Of a DNA stretch of 64,000 bases, positions 1 to 8,271 are shown piece by piece; within the stretch, counting starts at the first letter, position 1; each line of letters opens with the position of its first letter. A program made the position numbers and the translations under genes. The notes beneath the pieces are model-generated. The model ran no database searches, was not told the origin of the DNA, and worked only from the letters and a program-made list of their open reading frames with translations. The stretch is from Flagellimonas pacifica (GTDB taxonomy: Bacteria; Bacteroidota; Bacteroidia; Flavobacteriales; Flavobacteriaceae), in assembly GCF_900215465.1 (NCBI RefSeq), contig NZ_OBEH01000003.1:1-64000 (forward strand), read 5' to 3'.

Positions 1-48
1 GACAATTTTATTTTGGAACTGTTGGGAGTCATGGAAGGACAGCATTAA
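1..48 (+). CDS. C-terminal end of an unidentified ORF (partial)
   Basis: An open frame enters from the left edge and ends at TAA 46-48, giving a 15-residue tail (DNFILELLGVMEGQH). It lies 12 nt before the RteC-like gene on the same strand, so it is probably the preceding gene of the element. The fragment is too short to assign a family. Confidence 0.4.
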   Translation, partial: DNFILELLGVMEGQH

Positions 49-60
49 TGAAATGTCGTC

Positions 61-900
61 ATGCAATATCAAAAGCTGCTATCGGAATTTGAAGGTCAAT
101 TGGATGCATTGGAGAACGGGAGCGGTGATGTCCTTTTCAAGGCTGAAAAAGGGATTGTACTGGTGGAAAAGAACATTAGGAAACTGCAAAGGCAAATAGC
201 AAGGAAGACCTTTGCAACCCAAACCGATGAGATCTATTTCTTCAAACATGTAAAGCCCCAGATCTTCAGTAAGCTTATTTATTATGTCAAACTGTTCAAT
301 ATCGAGAGCAAACGTCCCAGAGGGAACAATGCCGCCCAGATCAAATACCTCCAGCACCAAATCGATAAACTTCAGACCTTTTTTAACGACAACTTGGAAT
401 TTTACAATTATTACCGTCGCGGTGCCATGTCTTTGGACGAACAGTACTTTGTCCGGGGCAACCGTGATTTGAGATTGCCCCTGGAATCGTTCCACTTTTT
501 GATCGACGACCAATTTTCCACCTGTCAGGATGGGACGGTGGCCACCATCATGGCCTACGATATGTTGATCGTGTATTTGAGGAAGGAAGTGGATAATCTT
601 AACAATACTATGGAACCCCCAAAAAACAATACTATGGAAAAACCGTCAAAATTATTCTGGACTGGAAGCAAGACCGATCTGATCGAGCTGTTGTATGCCC
701 TCCATGCCAGTAGTTCCATCAATAGCGGAACGGTCGATATCAAGGAGCTGGCCTCACATTTCGAACATTTTTACAATATTGACCTTGGCAATTACTACCA
801 TACCTTTATCGATATACGGTCAAGGAAGACCAGTAAGACCCGCTTCTTGGACAAGTTGATCGAAATGCTCAAAAGACGTATGGAATCCTTGGATGAATGA
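61..900 (+). CDS. rteC: RteC domain-containing regulator
   Basis: A 279-residue protein of the RteC family. In CTnDOT, RteC is the DNA-binding regulator that activates excision genes. The family hallmark is visible at residues 57-83 (IYFFKHVKPQIFSKLIYYVK, followed by FNIESKRP), and the C-terminal half ends in a basic helix (LDKLIEMLKRRM). The length fits the family. No RteA/RteB two-component genes are in view; they may lie to the left. It is followed by an inverted repeat and then by the HTH gene at 1186. The family call is by recognition of these motifs; the targets in this element are unknown. Confidence 0.85.
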   Translation: MQYQKLLSEFEGQLDALENGSGDVLFKAEKGIVLVEKNIRKLQRQIARKTFATQTDEIYFFKHVKPQIFSKLIYYVKLFNIESKRPRGNNAAQIKYLQHQIDKLQTFFNDNLEFYNYYRRGAMSLDEQYFVRGNRDLRLPLESFHFLIDDQFSTCQDGTVATIMAYDMLIVYLRKEVDNLNNTMEPPKNNTMEKPSKLFWTGSKTDLIELLYALHASSSINSGTVDIKELASHFEHFYNIDLGNYYHTFIDIRSRKTSKTRFLDKLIEMLKRRMESLDE

Positions 901-911
901 ACCTTGACCTG

Positions 912-937
912 TTCCCAAGTGTGTACCTACTTGGGAA
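912..937. terminator. Inverted repeat after the rteC-like gene
   Basis: Perfect 9-bp arms, TTCCCAAGT at 912-920 and ACTTGGGAA at 929-937, separated by 8 nt and followed by TTTTGG. It starts 12 nt after the rteC stop, which fits a weak terminator. An operator for a regulator of the following HTH gene is an alternative. The rest of the space up to 1185 shows no convincing gene. Confidence 0.5.
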
Positions 938-1185
938 TTTTGGGCCGTTGGGCATCAGGGTATCATTTTTACACATTGTCCACAGGACATATTGGTTTCT
1001 GCGTGCCCAAACGTCCACGTTTGAAATTAAAAAATATGGCCAAAAAAAATCACCCATCTGTGTACCAACTGTGGAATTGGTTCCAGTTTCCTTTTTGAGT
1101 TTTGCATTACGAAAGTCAAATCAGGAGAGGGCCATCAAGTTAGGTGAAAGTAATGCGGTGGCCCTTTTCATTCAAATCAAAACAT

Positions 1186-1464
1186 ATGGGAGCGACAATC
1201 ATTACCACCGAGGACCTGAGTGAGTTCAAAATGGAACTATTGGAGGACATCAAAGATCTATTACAGGACCAAAACGGACAAGCGAACAAAAAATGGCTGA
1301 AATCCAATGAGGTAAGGGAGCTCTTGGGCATATCCCCGGGTACGCTCCAGAACCTTCGAATCAATGGCACACTTCCCTACACCAAAATTGGGGGAGTGCT
1401 CTATTATGAGTACCATGAGATCATGCAGGTGTTGGAAAGGAACAAGATCCATAATAGGCTTTAG
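1186..1464 (+). CDS. Excisionase/MerR-type helix-turn-helix protein
   Basis: A 92-residue DNA-binding protein. After an acidic helical N-terminus (IITTEDLSEFKMELLEDIKD) comes a winged-helix segment, WLKSNEVRELLGISPGTLQN, then LRINGTLPYTKIGGVLYY, the wing that is standard in Xis/MerR-like proteins of Bacteroidota conjugative transposons. GTG 1144 and ATG 1153 are possible longer starts. ATG 1186 was chosen because relatives begin MxATIITTEDL. It is followed 6 nt later by the next gene, so the two are probably cotranscribed. A role in excision or regulation of the element is inferred from the family. Confidence 0.8.
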   Translation: MGATIITTEDLSEFKMELLEDIKDLLQDQNGQANKKWLKSNEVRELLGISPGTLQNLRINGTLPYTKIGGVLYYEYHEIMQVLERNKIHNRL

Positions 1465-1470
1465 TTCAGT

Positions 1471-2010
1471 TTGGAAAACATCAACTATATCAAGCACCTC
1501 AATGGGGTGTTCGGACAGTTCTCGAAGGACAGCCGTTTGAACCCGACCCATATCAGCCTGTATGTGGCCCTGTTCCAATTGTGGAACAATAACTTCTTTA
1601 AGGAGGAATTCTACATCAACCGGGAAGAGGTCATGGAGTTTTCCAAGATAGGTTCCAAATCCACCTACCATCGCTGTATAAAAGAACTCAGCCATTGGAA
1701 CTATATGCTTTATGCACCTTCGCACAATCCCTTCAAAGGGAGCCGGATCAAGATGTTCGATTTTGGGACAAGTGCTGGACAAGTACTGTACCCAAGCCGT
1801 ACCAAAAATGGGACAAGCAGTGGACAAGCACTGGTACCTATTATAAAACAAATACAAACTTTGGAAAACACTAAAAACAATAATAAAAGGGAAAATTTTA
1901 AAAATCCAAGTTTCCAAGATTTTGAAAACGAGGAAAAACAGACCATAGCTGTCCCATATCGGGACAACCTCAAGACGACCAAAGAGAAAGATTACAGTGA
2001 GCCTTTATGA
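1471..2010 (+). CDS. Conserved conjugative-transposon protein, possibly replication or regulatory
   Basis: A 179-residue protein starting at TTG 1471; the N-terminus (MENINYIKHLNGVFGQFSKD, then SRLNPTHISLYVALFQLWN) is a pattern I recognise from Bacteroidota mobile elements, where the gene sits between the HTH gene and a DnaC-like ATPase. Residues 45-75 (INREEVMEFSKIGSKSTYHR) resemble the winged helix of replication initiators. The C-terminal third is low-complexity, rich in N, K and T, and probably disordered. Its stop overlaps the next start (ATGA at 2007-2010), which implies translational coupling. The exact function is unknown. Confidence 0.75.
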   Translation: MENINYIKHLNGVFGQFSKDSRLNPTHISLYVALFQLWNNNFFKEEFYINREEVMEFSKIGSKSTYHRCIKELSHWNYMLYAPSHNPFKGSRIKMFDFGTSAGQVLYPSRTKNGTSSGQALVPIIKQIQTLENTKNNNKRENFKNPSFQDFENEEKQTIAVPYRDNLKTTKEKDYSEPL

Positions 2011-2669
2011 GCTATAGAGCACCGCATATCATCGTTGAGGGAGCCGTCCAATACCCGTTGGGGGAACTAAAGGGCAAACAGGTTCTGTACGATTTTGAAA
2101 AGATGTTGACCTATCTGGAAGCCAAGGGAAAATTGTTGTTTGGAAAAAAATTCAAGATCTATCGGGAGGACAGAGAGATTATCTACAAGCTATGCCTCTA
2201 TTTTATCAGGGACAAGGAACGCTGTTCCCAATACGGCATTGATATCGACAAAGGTGTTCTGCTTTCCGGTCCGGTGGGCTGTGGGAAGACCAGTTTGATG
2301 AAATTGCTGAAACATATGGTTCCCCACAAAAGACCTTATCAGGTGATTCCCTGTCGAAACATTGTTTTTTCCTTTAACCATATTGGCTATAAGGCCATTG
2401 AAGATTATGGCAATTCCCAATTCTTCTGTTTTGATGATCTGGGTGTGGAGCCCACAGGCAGGCATTTTGGAAAAGACTGCAATGTGATTGGTGAAATATT
2501 GCTGTCCCGATATGAGCTTTTCATAGACCATGGGAGAAAAACCCATGCCACAACGAATTTAAATGCCCGGGAATTGGAAGAATGCTATGGTAACAGGGTT
2601 AGATCGAGGATGCGGGAGCTCTTCAATTTGATCGGGTTTGATAGAAATACCAAAGACAAGAGAATATGA
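2007..2669 (+). CDS. DnaC/IstB-like P-loop ATPase
   Basis: A 220-residue AAA-type ATPase. Walker A is GPVGCGKTS at about residue 89, Walker B is FFCFDDLGVEP, followed by a sensor-1 type segment THATTNLN and an arginine-rich box 7 region (GNRVRSRMRELF). This layout is typical of helicase-loader-like ATPases carried by Bacteroidota conjugative elements. It overlaps the preceding gene by 4 nt, and a 31-codon ORF overlaps its own stop by 4 nt. It presumably works with the upstream protein in element replication or maintenance; this is inferred from synteny. Confidence 0.85.
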   Translation: MSYRAPHIIVEGAVQYPLGELKGKQVLYDFEKMLTYLEAKGKLLFGKKFKIYREDREIIYKLCLYFIRDKERCSQYGIDIDKGVLLSGPVGCGKTSLMKLLKHMVPHKRPYQVIPCRNIVFSFNHIGYKAIEDYGNSQFFCFDDLGVEPTGRHFGKDCNVIGEILLSRYELFIDHGRKTHATTNLNARELEECYGNRVRSRMRELFNLIGFDRNTKDKRI

Positions 2670-2761
2670 TTTCACAAGAACTCGGCAGTTTGATCAATTT
2701 GCTCCAACACATAGGAAAGCAACATGTCTGGTTTCGAGATAACAGGTATGTAATATGTTGA
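2666..2761 (+). CDS. Possible 31-aa ORF coupled to the ATPase gene
   Basis: ATG 2666 overlaps the ATPase stop (ATGA) and opens a 31-codon frame, MISQELGSLINLLQHIGKQH followed by VWFRDNRYVIC, ending at TGA 2759-2761. The four-base overlap is the coupling style used elsewhere in this cluster. The sequence is protein-like (amphipathic helix), but the frame ends just where the repeat array begins. It may be a genuine small protein or the 5' remnant of a longer gene cut when the Fic cassette arrived. No family recognised. Confidence 0.35.
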   Translation: MISQELGSLINLLQHIGKQHVWFRDNRYVIC

Positions 2762-2766
2762 TTTTA

Positions 2767-2956
2767 TTATAATGGAAAAAATTCACCAAAAGAACATTTA
2801 TATTGGAAAAAAACATCCAAATTCTTATATGCACTCTGTTATAATGGAAAAAACTCTTAAACATTATAGTAGAAAATATTCTTCAAATCATACGTTATAA
2901 TAGAAAATATTCTCTATTTTTGTGTTTTAGACCCTTTATAATGGAAAAAAATGCCC
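2767..2956 (+). repeat. Six-copy operator-like repeat array upstream of fic
   Basis: Six copies of a motif close to TTATAATGGAAAAAAYTC start at 2767, 2798, 2839, 2864, 2895 and 2936. The spacings are 31, 41, 25, 31 and 41 nt, so copies 4-6 repeat the layout of copies 1-3 at a constant offset of 97 nt. Copies 4 and 5 share the variant TAGAAAATATTC. The last copy contains the ATG of the Fic gene. A -7 promoter box lies between copies 5 and 6. The geometry (3 and 4 helical turns) suggests cooperative binding of a regulator on one DNA face, most likely the winged-helix domain of the Fic protein itself. Confidence 0.8.
2915..2922 (+). promoter_or_regulatory. -7 box (TATTTTTG) of the fic gene
   Basis: TATTTTTG matches the Bacteroidota TAnnTTTG consensus and lies 18 nt before ATG 2941, between repeats 5 and 6. 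No clear -33 element is seen. Occupancy of the flanking repeats would block polymerase, consistent with autorepression. Confidence 0.55.
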
Positions 2957-4440
2957 CGCTCCACTTACAAGAGATTATTTTTTCTTCCAGCGATAAAGCA
3001 TTGAGCAAACAAATTTCCAAATTGGAAAAAGAAGGACGTATAAGAAAGATCGCTCCCCGTATCTATACGTCCAATTTTTTGGAAACGCCAGAGGAAATCA
3101 TACAGAAGAACATATTTGCCATTTTGGGACACCAATATCCCAATGCTGTTTTGAGCCATCGTTCGGCATTGGAGTACAAACCCACTGCACTCGGGCACAT
3201 ATTTGTCACCCATACCTACACCAAGAACATTAAGTTGCCGGGAATAACCATTCGGTTCATGGAAGGAACGGGACCGTTGAAGGGGGATATCAAATTTTTG
3301 GGGAAACTGTATGTTTCACAACGGGAAAGGGCATTTCTTGAAAACCTACAAGTGTCCAAAAGACCCGGACCGCGTTCCAAAACCATACCGCTTCCGGAAC
3401 TGGAGGAAAAACTGGAGCAAATCGTTCGTGTGAAAGGCGAGAAAGGGCTGAACGAACTTAGAGATCGTGCTAGGACCATTTCTGAAGAATTGGACATGCG
3501 CAGGGAATTTGATAAATTGGATGGGTTGATCAGTGCGTTGTTGACCACAAACCCCTCAAAGATATTATCTTCGCCCGTTGCCTTGGCCCGGGCTTTCGGT
3601 AATCCATACGACCCCGTTAGACTGGAACTTTTTGAAAAGCTCTTTCGATATTTGAAACAATTGGAGTTCAAAGATTTTCCTGAAAACAACGTTTCCAAAA
3701 AAGCCTTTAAAAACTTTGCTTTTTATGAGGCCTATTTTTCAAACTACATAGAGGGTACCGTTTTTGAATTGGAGGAGGCAAAAACCATAGTAAAAACGGG
3801 AACACCACTTGCGACAAGAGATGAAGATTCCCATGATGTACTGGGAACGTACAACATAGTCAGTAACAAAAAAGAAATGGCCATTGTACCTTCGACCCCA
3901 GAGGAGTTTATTCATATTTTGCAATACAGGCATGGGATACTGCTTGAAGCCAGAAAATCAAAGAACCCCGGGCAATTCAAGGACAAAAATAACAAGGCCG
4001 GTCAAACCCATTTTGTGGACTTCAATTTGGTCAGAGGAACGTTGATCAAGGGATTTGAATACTATAATGCTTTAAAAGATCCCTTTTCAAGGGCTGCGTA
4101 TATTATGTTCATGGTAAGTGAAATACACCCATTTTTGGACGGAAATGGTAGAATGGCCAGAGTCATGATGAATGCGGAACTGGTCAAAGAAAATCAAAGT
4201 AAGATTATGATTCCAACAGTTTACCGGGAAGATTATCTAGGGGCTTTGAGACGTTTGACCAGACAAGGTGACCCCATGGTCTACGTAAGGATGCTCAGAA
4301 GGGCCCAAACCTTTAGCTCGACCATCACTGCAGAGGACATGGATAAGGTGGAAACATATTTGGAGGCATGCAATGCCTTTAGCGATGATGAAGATAAGAT
4401 ACTTCGATTCAATGGGCCGGGCATCAAGGAGATTGGATGA
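2941..4440 (+). CDS. AbiEi-type winged-helix / Fic domain fusion protein
   Basis: A 499-residue protein. Residues 1 to about 140 resemble the AbiEi-type antitoxin N-terminus (winged helix: SDKALSKQISKLEKEGRIRK, then IAPRIYTSN, then AVLSHRSALEY). The C-terminal half is a Fic domain with the complete catalytic motif HPFLDGNGR at 396-404, expected to transfer AMP or another nucleotide to a protein hydroxyl. An inhibitory helix motif S-NYI-EG lies at 267-272, before the Fic core, as in class II Fic proteins. A TTG at 2920 is in frame, but ATG 2941 lies 18 nt downstream of the -7 box and starts the conserved part. It sits alone between element replication and tra genes, so it is probably cargo with toxin-antitoxin-like behaviour. 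Confidence 0.85.
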   Translation: MEKNAPLHLQEIIFSSSDKALSKQISKLEKEGRIRKIAPRIYTSNFLETPEEIIQKNIFAILGHQYPNAVLSHRSALEYKPTALGHIFVTHTYTKNIKLPGITIRFMEGTGPLKGDIKFLGKLYVSQRERAFLENLQVSKRPGPRSKTIPLPELEEKLEQIVRVKGEKGLNELRDRARTISEELDMRREFDKLDGLISALLTTNPSKILSSPVALARAFGNPYDPVRLELFEKLFRYLKQLEFKDFPENNVSKKAFKNFAFYEAYFSNYIEGTVFELEEAKTIVKTGTPLATRDEDSHDVLGTYNIVSNKKEMAIVPSTPEEFIHILQYRHGILLEARKSKNPGQFKDKNNKAGQTHFVDFNLVRGTLIKGFEYYNALKDPFSRAAYIMFMVSEIHPFLDGNGRMARVMMNAELVKENQSKIMIPTVYREDYLGALRRLTRQGDPMVYVRMLRRAQTFSSTITAEDMDKVETYLEACNAFSDDEDKILRFNGPGIKEIG

Positions 4441-4627
4441 AATTTTATCCAATTGGTTCGATATTATAACGGTCACTAAAAGGAAATAGACGTTTTTCAG
4501 CTATACATAAAACGGATAAATTCAATTTATCAACATCGCATTCCCAATTTCCCGTAATGGTTGGTGCCAATTTGGATTAAAAAATCATAAGCGAAATTAA
4601 ATAATATTTTATTCACAAAATACTGAT

Positions 4628-4643
4628 TATCAATATTTTGATA
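4628..4643. promoter_or_regulatory. Inverted repeat upstream of the tra operon
   Basis: TATCAA-TATT-TTGATA is a perfect palindrome 58 nt before the first tra start. A related half (TTCAAATATCAAAA) follows at about 4661. It may be an operator for the tra operon. No TAnnTTTG box was found in this 261-bp gap, and no gene. Confidence 0.35.
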
Positions 4644-4701
4644 TTCAATATAGAGTACTTTTCAAATATCAAAAACCGTCTAATCTTAAAAAGTTTACGA
4701 T

Positions 4702-4989
4702 ATGCGAAAATCACTGTATGCAGCCTTGCCTTTGCTCGTTTTTTCCAATTCCCTATTTGCACAGATTGGAGGCATTGAAGATTCCGTTAACGAAGTTTCC
4801 GATACCATACGGGCCATCTTTCCCATTATTCTGGGAGTCATCTTCCTAATAGGCTTTCTGTTCAATGCAGGACATTTCTTTGGTGAGAATGCAGACCTCA
4901 AAAAAGGAATTACCCGTGTATTGGTCTTTGTACTTATCGCCGGCGCGGTTGTGGGCATATTTACATATCTCATAGGCATCGTGGTGTAG
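4702..4989 (+). CDS. traE: TraE-like conjugal transfer protein (VirB2-like)
   Basis: A 95-residue protein with a cleavable signal peptide (MRKSLYAALPLLVFSNSLFAQ) and two hydrophobic segments at about 38-60 and 70-92, separated by a short charged loop (FGENADLKKG). Size, topology and first place in the operon match the DUF4134/TraE pilin-like proteins of CTnDOT-type systems. It would form or line the conjugation channel in the inner membrane or the pilus. The next gene begins one base after its stop. Assignment rests on topology and order more than on sequence identity. Confidence 0.75.
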   Translation: MRKSLYAALPLLVFSNSLFAQIGGIEDSVNEVSDTIRAIFPIILGVIFLIGFLFNAGHFFGENADLKKGITRVLVFVLIAGAVVGIFTYLIGIVV

Positions 4990-4990
4990 C

Positions 4991-5269
4991 ATGAAACGCT
5001 ACGAAATCTATAAGGATATCCGAAAGCGAGCAGTGATAATGGGGTTGCCCATTTCATTGTTCGCACTCATGATGACATCGGTCATCGGGTCATTACTGCT
5101 TATCATCTTTTCGTTCAGCTTTTTGGTCATCATTTCGGTATTCTTTCTCAACGGAGGCCTCTATGTGGTATTGACACAACTGACCAAACACCCAGCGGTA
5201 TTGCATTTTAAAAGAATATTCCCAACCACCATCAGTAACAAACGAGAAAGTCAACTCCAATATGAATAA
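4991..5269 (+). CDS. traF: TraF-like conjugal transfer protein (VirB3-like)
   Basis: A 92-residue inner-membrane protein with a basic amphipathic N-terminus (MKRYEIYKDIRKRAVIMGLP) followed by one long or two short membrane helices at about 18-58, then a polar tail. This is the DUF4133/TraF pattern, corresponding to VirB3, which docks the VirB4 ATPase. The 8-nt overlap with the following ATPase gene supports a functional pair. Confidence 0.75.
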   Translation: MKRYEIYKDIRKRAVIMGLPISLFALMMTSVIGSLLLIIFSFSFLVIISVFFLNGGLYVVLTQLTKHPAVLHFKRIFPTTISNKRESQLQYE

Positions 5270-7679
5270 AATTAACCTATCCGCATATCATCCTATTCTG
5301 AGCATAGAAGAGCATATCGTTTTTGCCAGTAATGGTAATGTAATATTATGTTATAAAGCAGACCTACCAGAAATCTATTCCCTATCCGAAAAAGATTTTG
5401 AGGACATACACGGCTCATGGTTTCAGGCATTCAAATCCCTACCGACAAGTACGGTTATCCATAAACAAGATATTTATAAGAAAAGCAATTATGCTGCAGA
5501 TAAACTTCCCAATAAAAGCTTTATGGAAAAAGCGACCCATCGACATTTCAAAGGGCGAGAATACCTGACGCATACATCCTATCTTTTCTTCACCCTTCCA
5601 TTGGATAAGGCCTTAAATGCTTCCAAGTTTACCAATCCGTTCCGAAAAGTGGAAAAGGGCATTAACAAACAACTGGACCATAATGTCCAGGAGTTTATCG
5701 CTTCGGTAAATGATGCAGTTTCTTTTATCAATAACAGCCGTAAAGTGTCTTTGAAACCACTGAACCAAGATGAAATCCTTGAATTGACCAATGCCTACTT
5801 TAATGGATTTAATGAAGGTTTTGACACAGATATTCAATTGAAACCTGCCCGCCGAGGTGGGAAAACTGCGATTGAAATTGGGGAGAACCATTTTGATGTA
5901 CTGGCAGTAAATAGCGAACTCTGTTTCGGTGATGTAGTACAAAGCAGTAAAAACAATGACAAGTTTACTTCGGATGATTTTGTGTTCCATCAGGGTTTTA
6001 TTGATGGATTGGGATTGGACCTAAATGAAAACCATATCATCAACCAAATTATTTACCTGGATGACAAACATAAATGGAGAAAACTACTGGACAAGAAAAT
6101 TGAAGAGCTTAGTAAAAGTTCCAACTTCGGAACACAGAACAAAGTCATTCAAAAGAAGATTGAAGCTATTGTTGCTAAAATTGATGAAGACGATAGTTCT
6201 AGAATTATACGTGGGCATCTCAACATTGTTTTCTGGTGTCCGGAAGCCGGACGGCTAAAAAATATCGCTTCAAAGATTAAGACCGAGTTCAAGGAGCTGG
6301 ACATTGTACCATACTACCCAAAGGGGGAAGAACGAAAGCATTATTTCCTCAACTCCTATTGTTGTTTCAGTTCTAACTTTTCCATTGAAGATTTGTACGT
6401 CACCGACTTAAAACATGCACTGTGTTTATATATCAACAACAGCAATTATAAATCAGATGGGCAGGGTATCATTTTTAATGATAGGCAATACAATATTCCA
6501 GTTTTAAAGGATGTCTGGGACGAACAAAAGAAACGTATCAAGGCTAGAAACTTTGCCATTTTCGCTCCAACGGGAGAAGGTAAATCCTTTTTAGCCAATA
6601 ATGTACTTCGACAGTATTTCGAGCAGCAAGTCAGATTGGTCATCATCGATTTGGGAGGGTCTTATTCCAAGTTTGCCAAGCTCTATCCCAATGACCATAT
6701 CATCTTACGATATGAGCAGGGAAAAAACCTGGGCATCAATCCCTTTTACATCTCCAATGAAGCAGATTTGACCCCTGAGCGATTGGAAGACCTTGCCATT
6801 TTTCTATTGGAACTATTAGCTGAGGGCAACCAAGTTTCAAAAGCTAAAGAAGTAGCTATTAAAAAAGTGCTACTACATTATTACAAACACATCCGATTAA
6901 ATCATTCACTGGCTTCTTTGTATCAATTTATAGATGATAAAAAAGATAGCCTCATAGAGGCTCTTAGTATAAGGGAAGAACATTTTAGCGTTTACAACTT
7001 CCTGCATATCCTTTCGGAATATGTAGATGATGGATTGTACAGCTTCCTCTTCAATGTGAGTGAAGACCAGACTTATAAGATTGAGGATAAGCGAATGATT
7101 GTCTTTGAACTGGATGAAGTGAAGGACAATAAGGAAATCCTTTCTGTAATGTTGAAGCTTATCAAATCGGCTATCCAACGAACCATTTGGCGTAATCGTT
7201 CCGAAAGAGGTATCATCCTTTTTGATGAGTTTGCCAAACAACTCAAATTCGATAATGTTTTGGAGAGTGTGGAATTCTATTATCAGGCTATCCGAAAACA
7301 AAATGGGGCTATTGGTATTATTCTCCAATCCATCAATCAATTGCCTAATAATTCCACATCGGCAAGTATTCTGGAGAATACACAGGTAATTTATAGCCTT
7401 CGGAACGAAAAAGGGTACGAAGAACTTCAAAAACGATTGAACCTGTCGAGTCACGATTTGAACCAGTTAAAGTCTATTCGCAACAACCTTACTGGAGATA
7501 GAAAGTATACGGAAATGTTCATCAAGATTGGAAAAGAGAGCAACATTTTTCGTCTCGAAGTGCCCAAAGAAGTGTATGCCGCTTACCTCACGGATGGAAA
7601 AGAAAGTGAGACCATAATGCAGCTATATGAGCAGCATCAATCGATGGAAAAAGCCATCAACATATTTATTAATTCTTAA
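5262..7679 (+). CDS. traG: TraG-type conjugation ATPase (VirB4-like)
   Basis: An 805-residue VirB4/TraG-family ATPase that powers type IV secretion. The N-terminal third is the substrate/channel-interacting region. The motor domain has Walker A PTGEGKS at about 436-442, the segment RLVIIDLGGSYSKFAKLYP shortly after, and Walker B GIILFDEFAK at about 650. A Q-rich arm (IGIILQSINQLPNN) follows, as in the family. Length is normal for Bacteroidota TraG. It overlaps traF by 8 nt and is followed by the TraI-like gene after 10 nt. This is the most secure marker that the operon is conjugative. Confidence 0.95.
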   Translation: MNKINLSAYHPILSIEEHIVFASNGNVILCYKADLPEIYSLSEKDFEDIHGSWFQAFKSLPTSTVIHKQDIYKKSNYAADKLPNKSFMEKATHRHFKGREYLTHTSYLFFTLPLDKALNASKFTNPFRKVEKGINKQLDHNVQEFIASVNDAVSFINNSRKVSLKPLNQDEILELTNAYFNGFNEGFDTDIQLKPARRGGKTAIEIGENHFDVLAVNSELCFGDVVQSSKNNDKFTSDDFVFHQGFIDGLGLDLNENHIINQIIYLDDKHKWRKLLDKKIEELSKSSNFGTQNKVIQKKIEAIVAKIDEDDSSRIIRGHLNIVFWCPEAGRLKNIASKIKTEFKELDIVPYYPKGEERKHYFLNSYCCFSSNFSIEDLYVTDLKHALCLYINNSNYKSDGQGIIFNDRQYNIPVLKDVWDEQKKRIKARNFAIFAPTGEGKSFLANNVLRQYFEQQVRLVIIDLGGSYSKFAKLYPNDHIILRYEQGKNLGINPFYISNEADLTPERLEDLAIFLLELLAEGNQVSKAKEVAIKKVLLHYYKHIRLNHSLASLYQFIDDKKDSLIEALSIREEHFSVYNFLHILSEYVDDGLYSFLFNVSEDQTYKIEDKRMIVFELDEVKDNKEILSVMLKLIKSAIQRTIWRNRSERGIILFDEFAKQLKFDNVLESVEFYYQAIRKQNGAIGIILQSINQLPNNSTSASILENTQVIYSLRNEKGYEELQKRLNLSSHDLNQLKSIRNNLTGDRKYTEMFIKIGKESNIFRLEVPKEVYAAYLTDGKESETIMQLYEQHQSMEKAINIFINS

Positions 7680-7689
7680 AACGAAAATC

Positions 7690-8271
7690 ATGAAGAACAA
7701 AATCAAAATTCTAGTATTAGCATTTGCAATAGTCATTTTATTGCCTGCCCGTGCTACGGGCCAGGGGATGCCAGTGTATGACAATACCAACTTTATCAGC
7801 TTTACCAAATCCTTGATAGAATCGGCAAAACAGACCTCACAGTTGTTGAAAACCGTACAGTTTCTAAAGACCCAAAAAGAGAACATCGAAAAGGTCAATA
7901 ATGTCATCAGACAGCTAAAGGCAGTCCGGGAAATGGCACGAAATAACCAACGTTTGTTCAACATTGTTCAGGATGATTTACGGGAGATTCTCAACTCACC
8001 CTATATCAAACCTGATGAAGTGAATCGGGTCTCGGAATCCTTCAATTCCATTATTGAAAACTCTTTGTATGGACTGGAATATATCGACCAGATATTGTCC
8101 AATGATACCTTTAAAATGACCGATGCGGAACGAGCCGAAGTCCTGAAGGATATCGAACTTAAATCCAAAGAAATGGTAGCTGAGATTGAAGCTAAGACCA
8201 AACGTTACCGTGAAATTATCGCCTTTCGTGAAATGCAGGATAAAATAAATAATAGGGAAACCAATTACTAA
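7690..8271 (+). CDS. traI: TraI-like periplasmic conjugation protein (VirB5-like)
   Basis: A 193-residue exported protein. ATG 7690 was chosen because it gives a clean signal peptide (MKNKIKILVLAFAIVILLPA, cut near ARATGQG). The in-frame codon at 7627 overlaps the end of traG and would bury the signal. The mature protein is almost entirely helical and coiled-coil-like (QLLKTVQFLKTQKENIEKVN), as in DUF4141/TraI and VirB5 minor pilins. It ends with TAATG, sharing one base with the next start. Confidence 0.8.
   Translation: MKNKIKILVLAFAIVILLPARATGQGMPVYDNTNFISFTKSLIESAKQTSQLLKTVQFLKTQKENIEKVNNVIRQLKAVREMARNNQRLFNIVQDDLREILNSPYIKPDEVNRVSESFNSIIENSLYGLEYIDQILSNDTFKMTDAERAEVLKDIELKSKEMVAEIEAKTKRYREIIAFREMQDKINNRETNY

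Noticed and set aside
897..1223. 108-aa and 64-aa frames on the + strand after rteC
   Set aside because: They overlap each other and the inverted repeat, have no recognisable features, and run into the better supported HTH gene.
1261..1917. 218-aa minus-strand frame opposite the HTH and following gene
   Set aside because: It is the antisense shadow of two recognised genes and has no family resemblance.
2767..2956. CRISPR-like array
   Set aside because: Repeat units are short, imperfect and unequally spaced (25, 31, 41 nt), include a start codon, and no cas genes are near; operator sites fit better.
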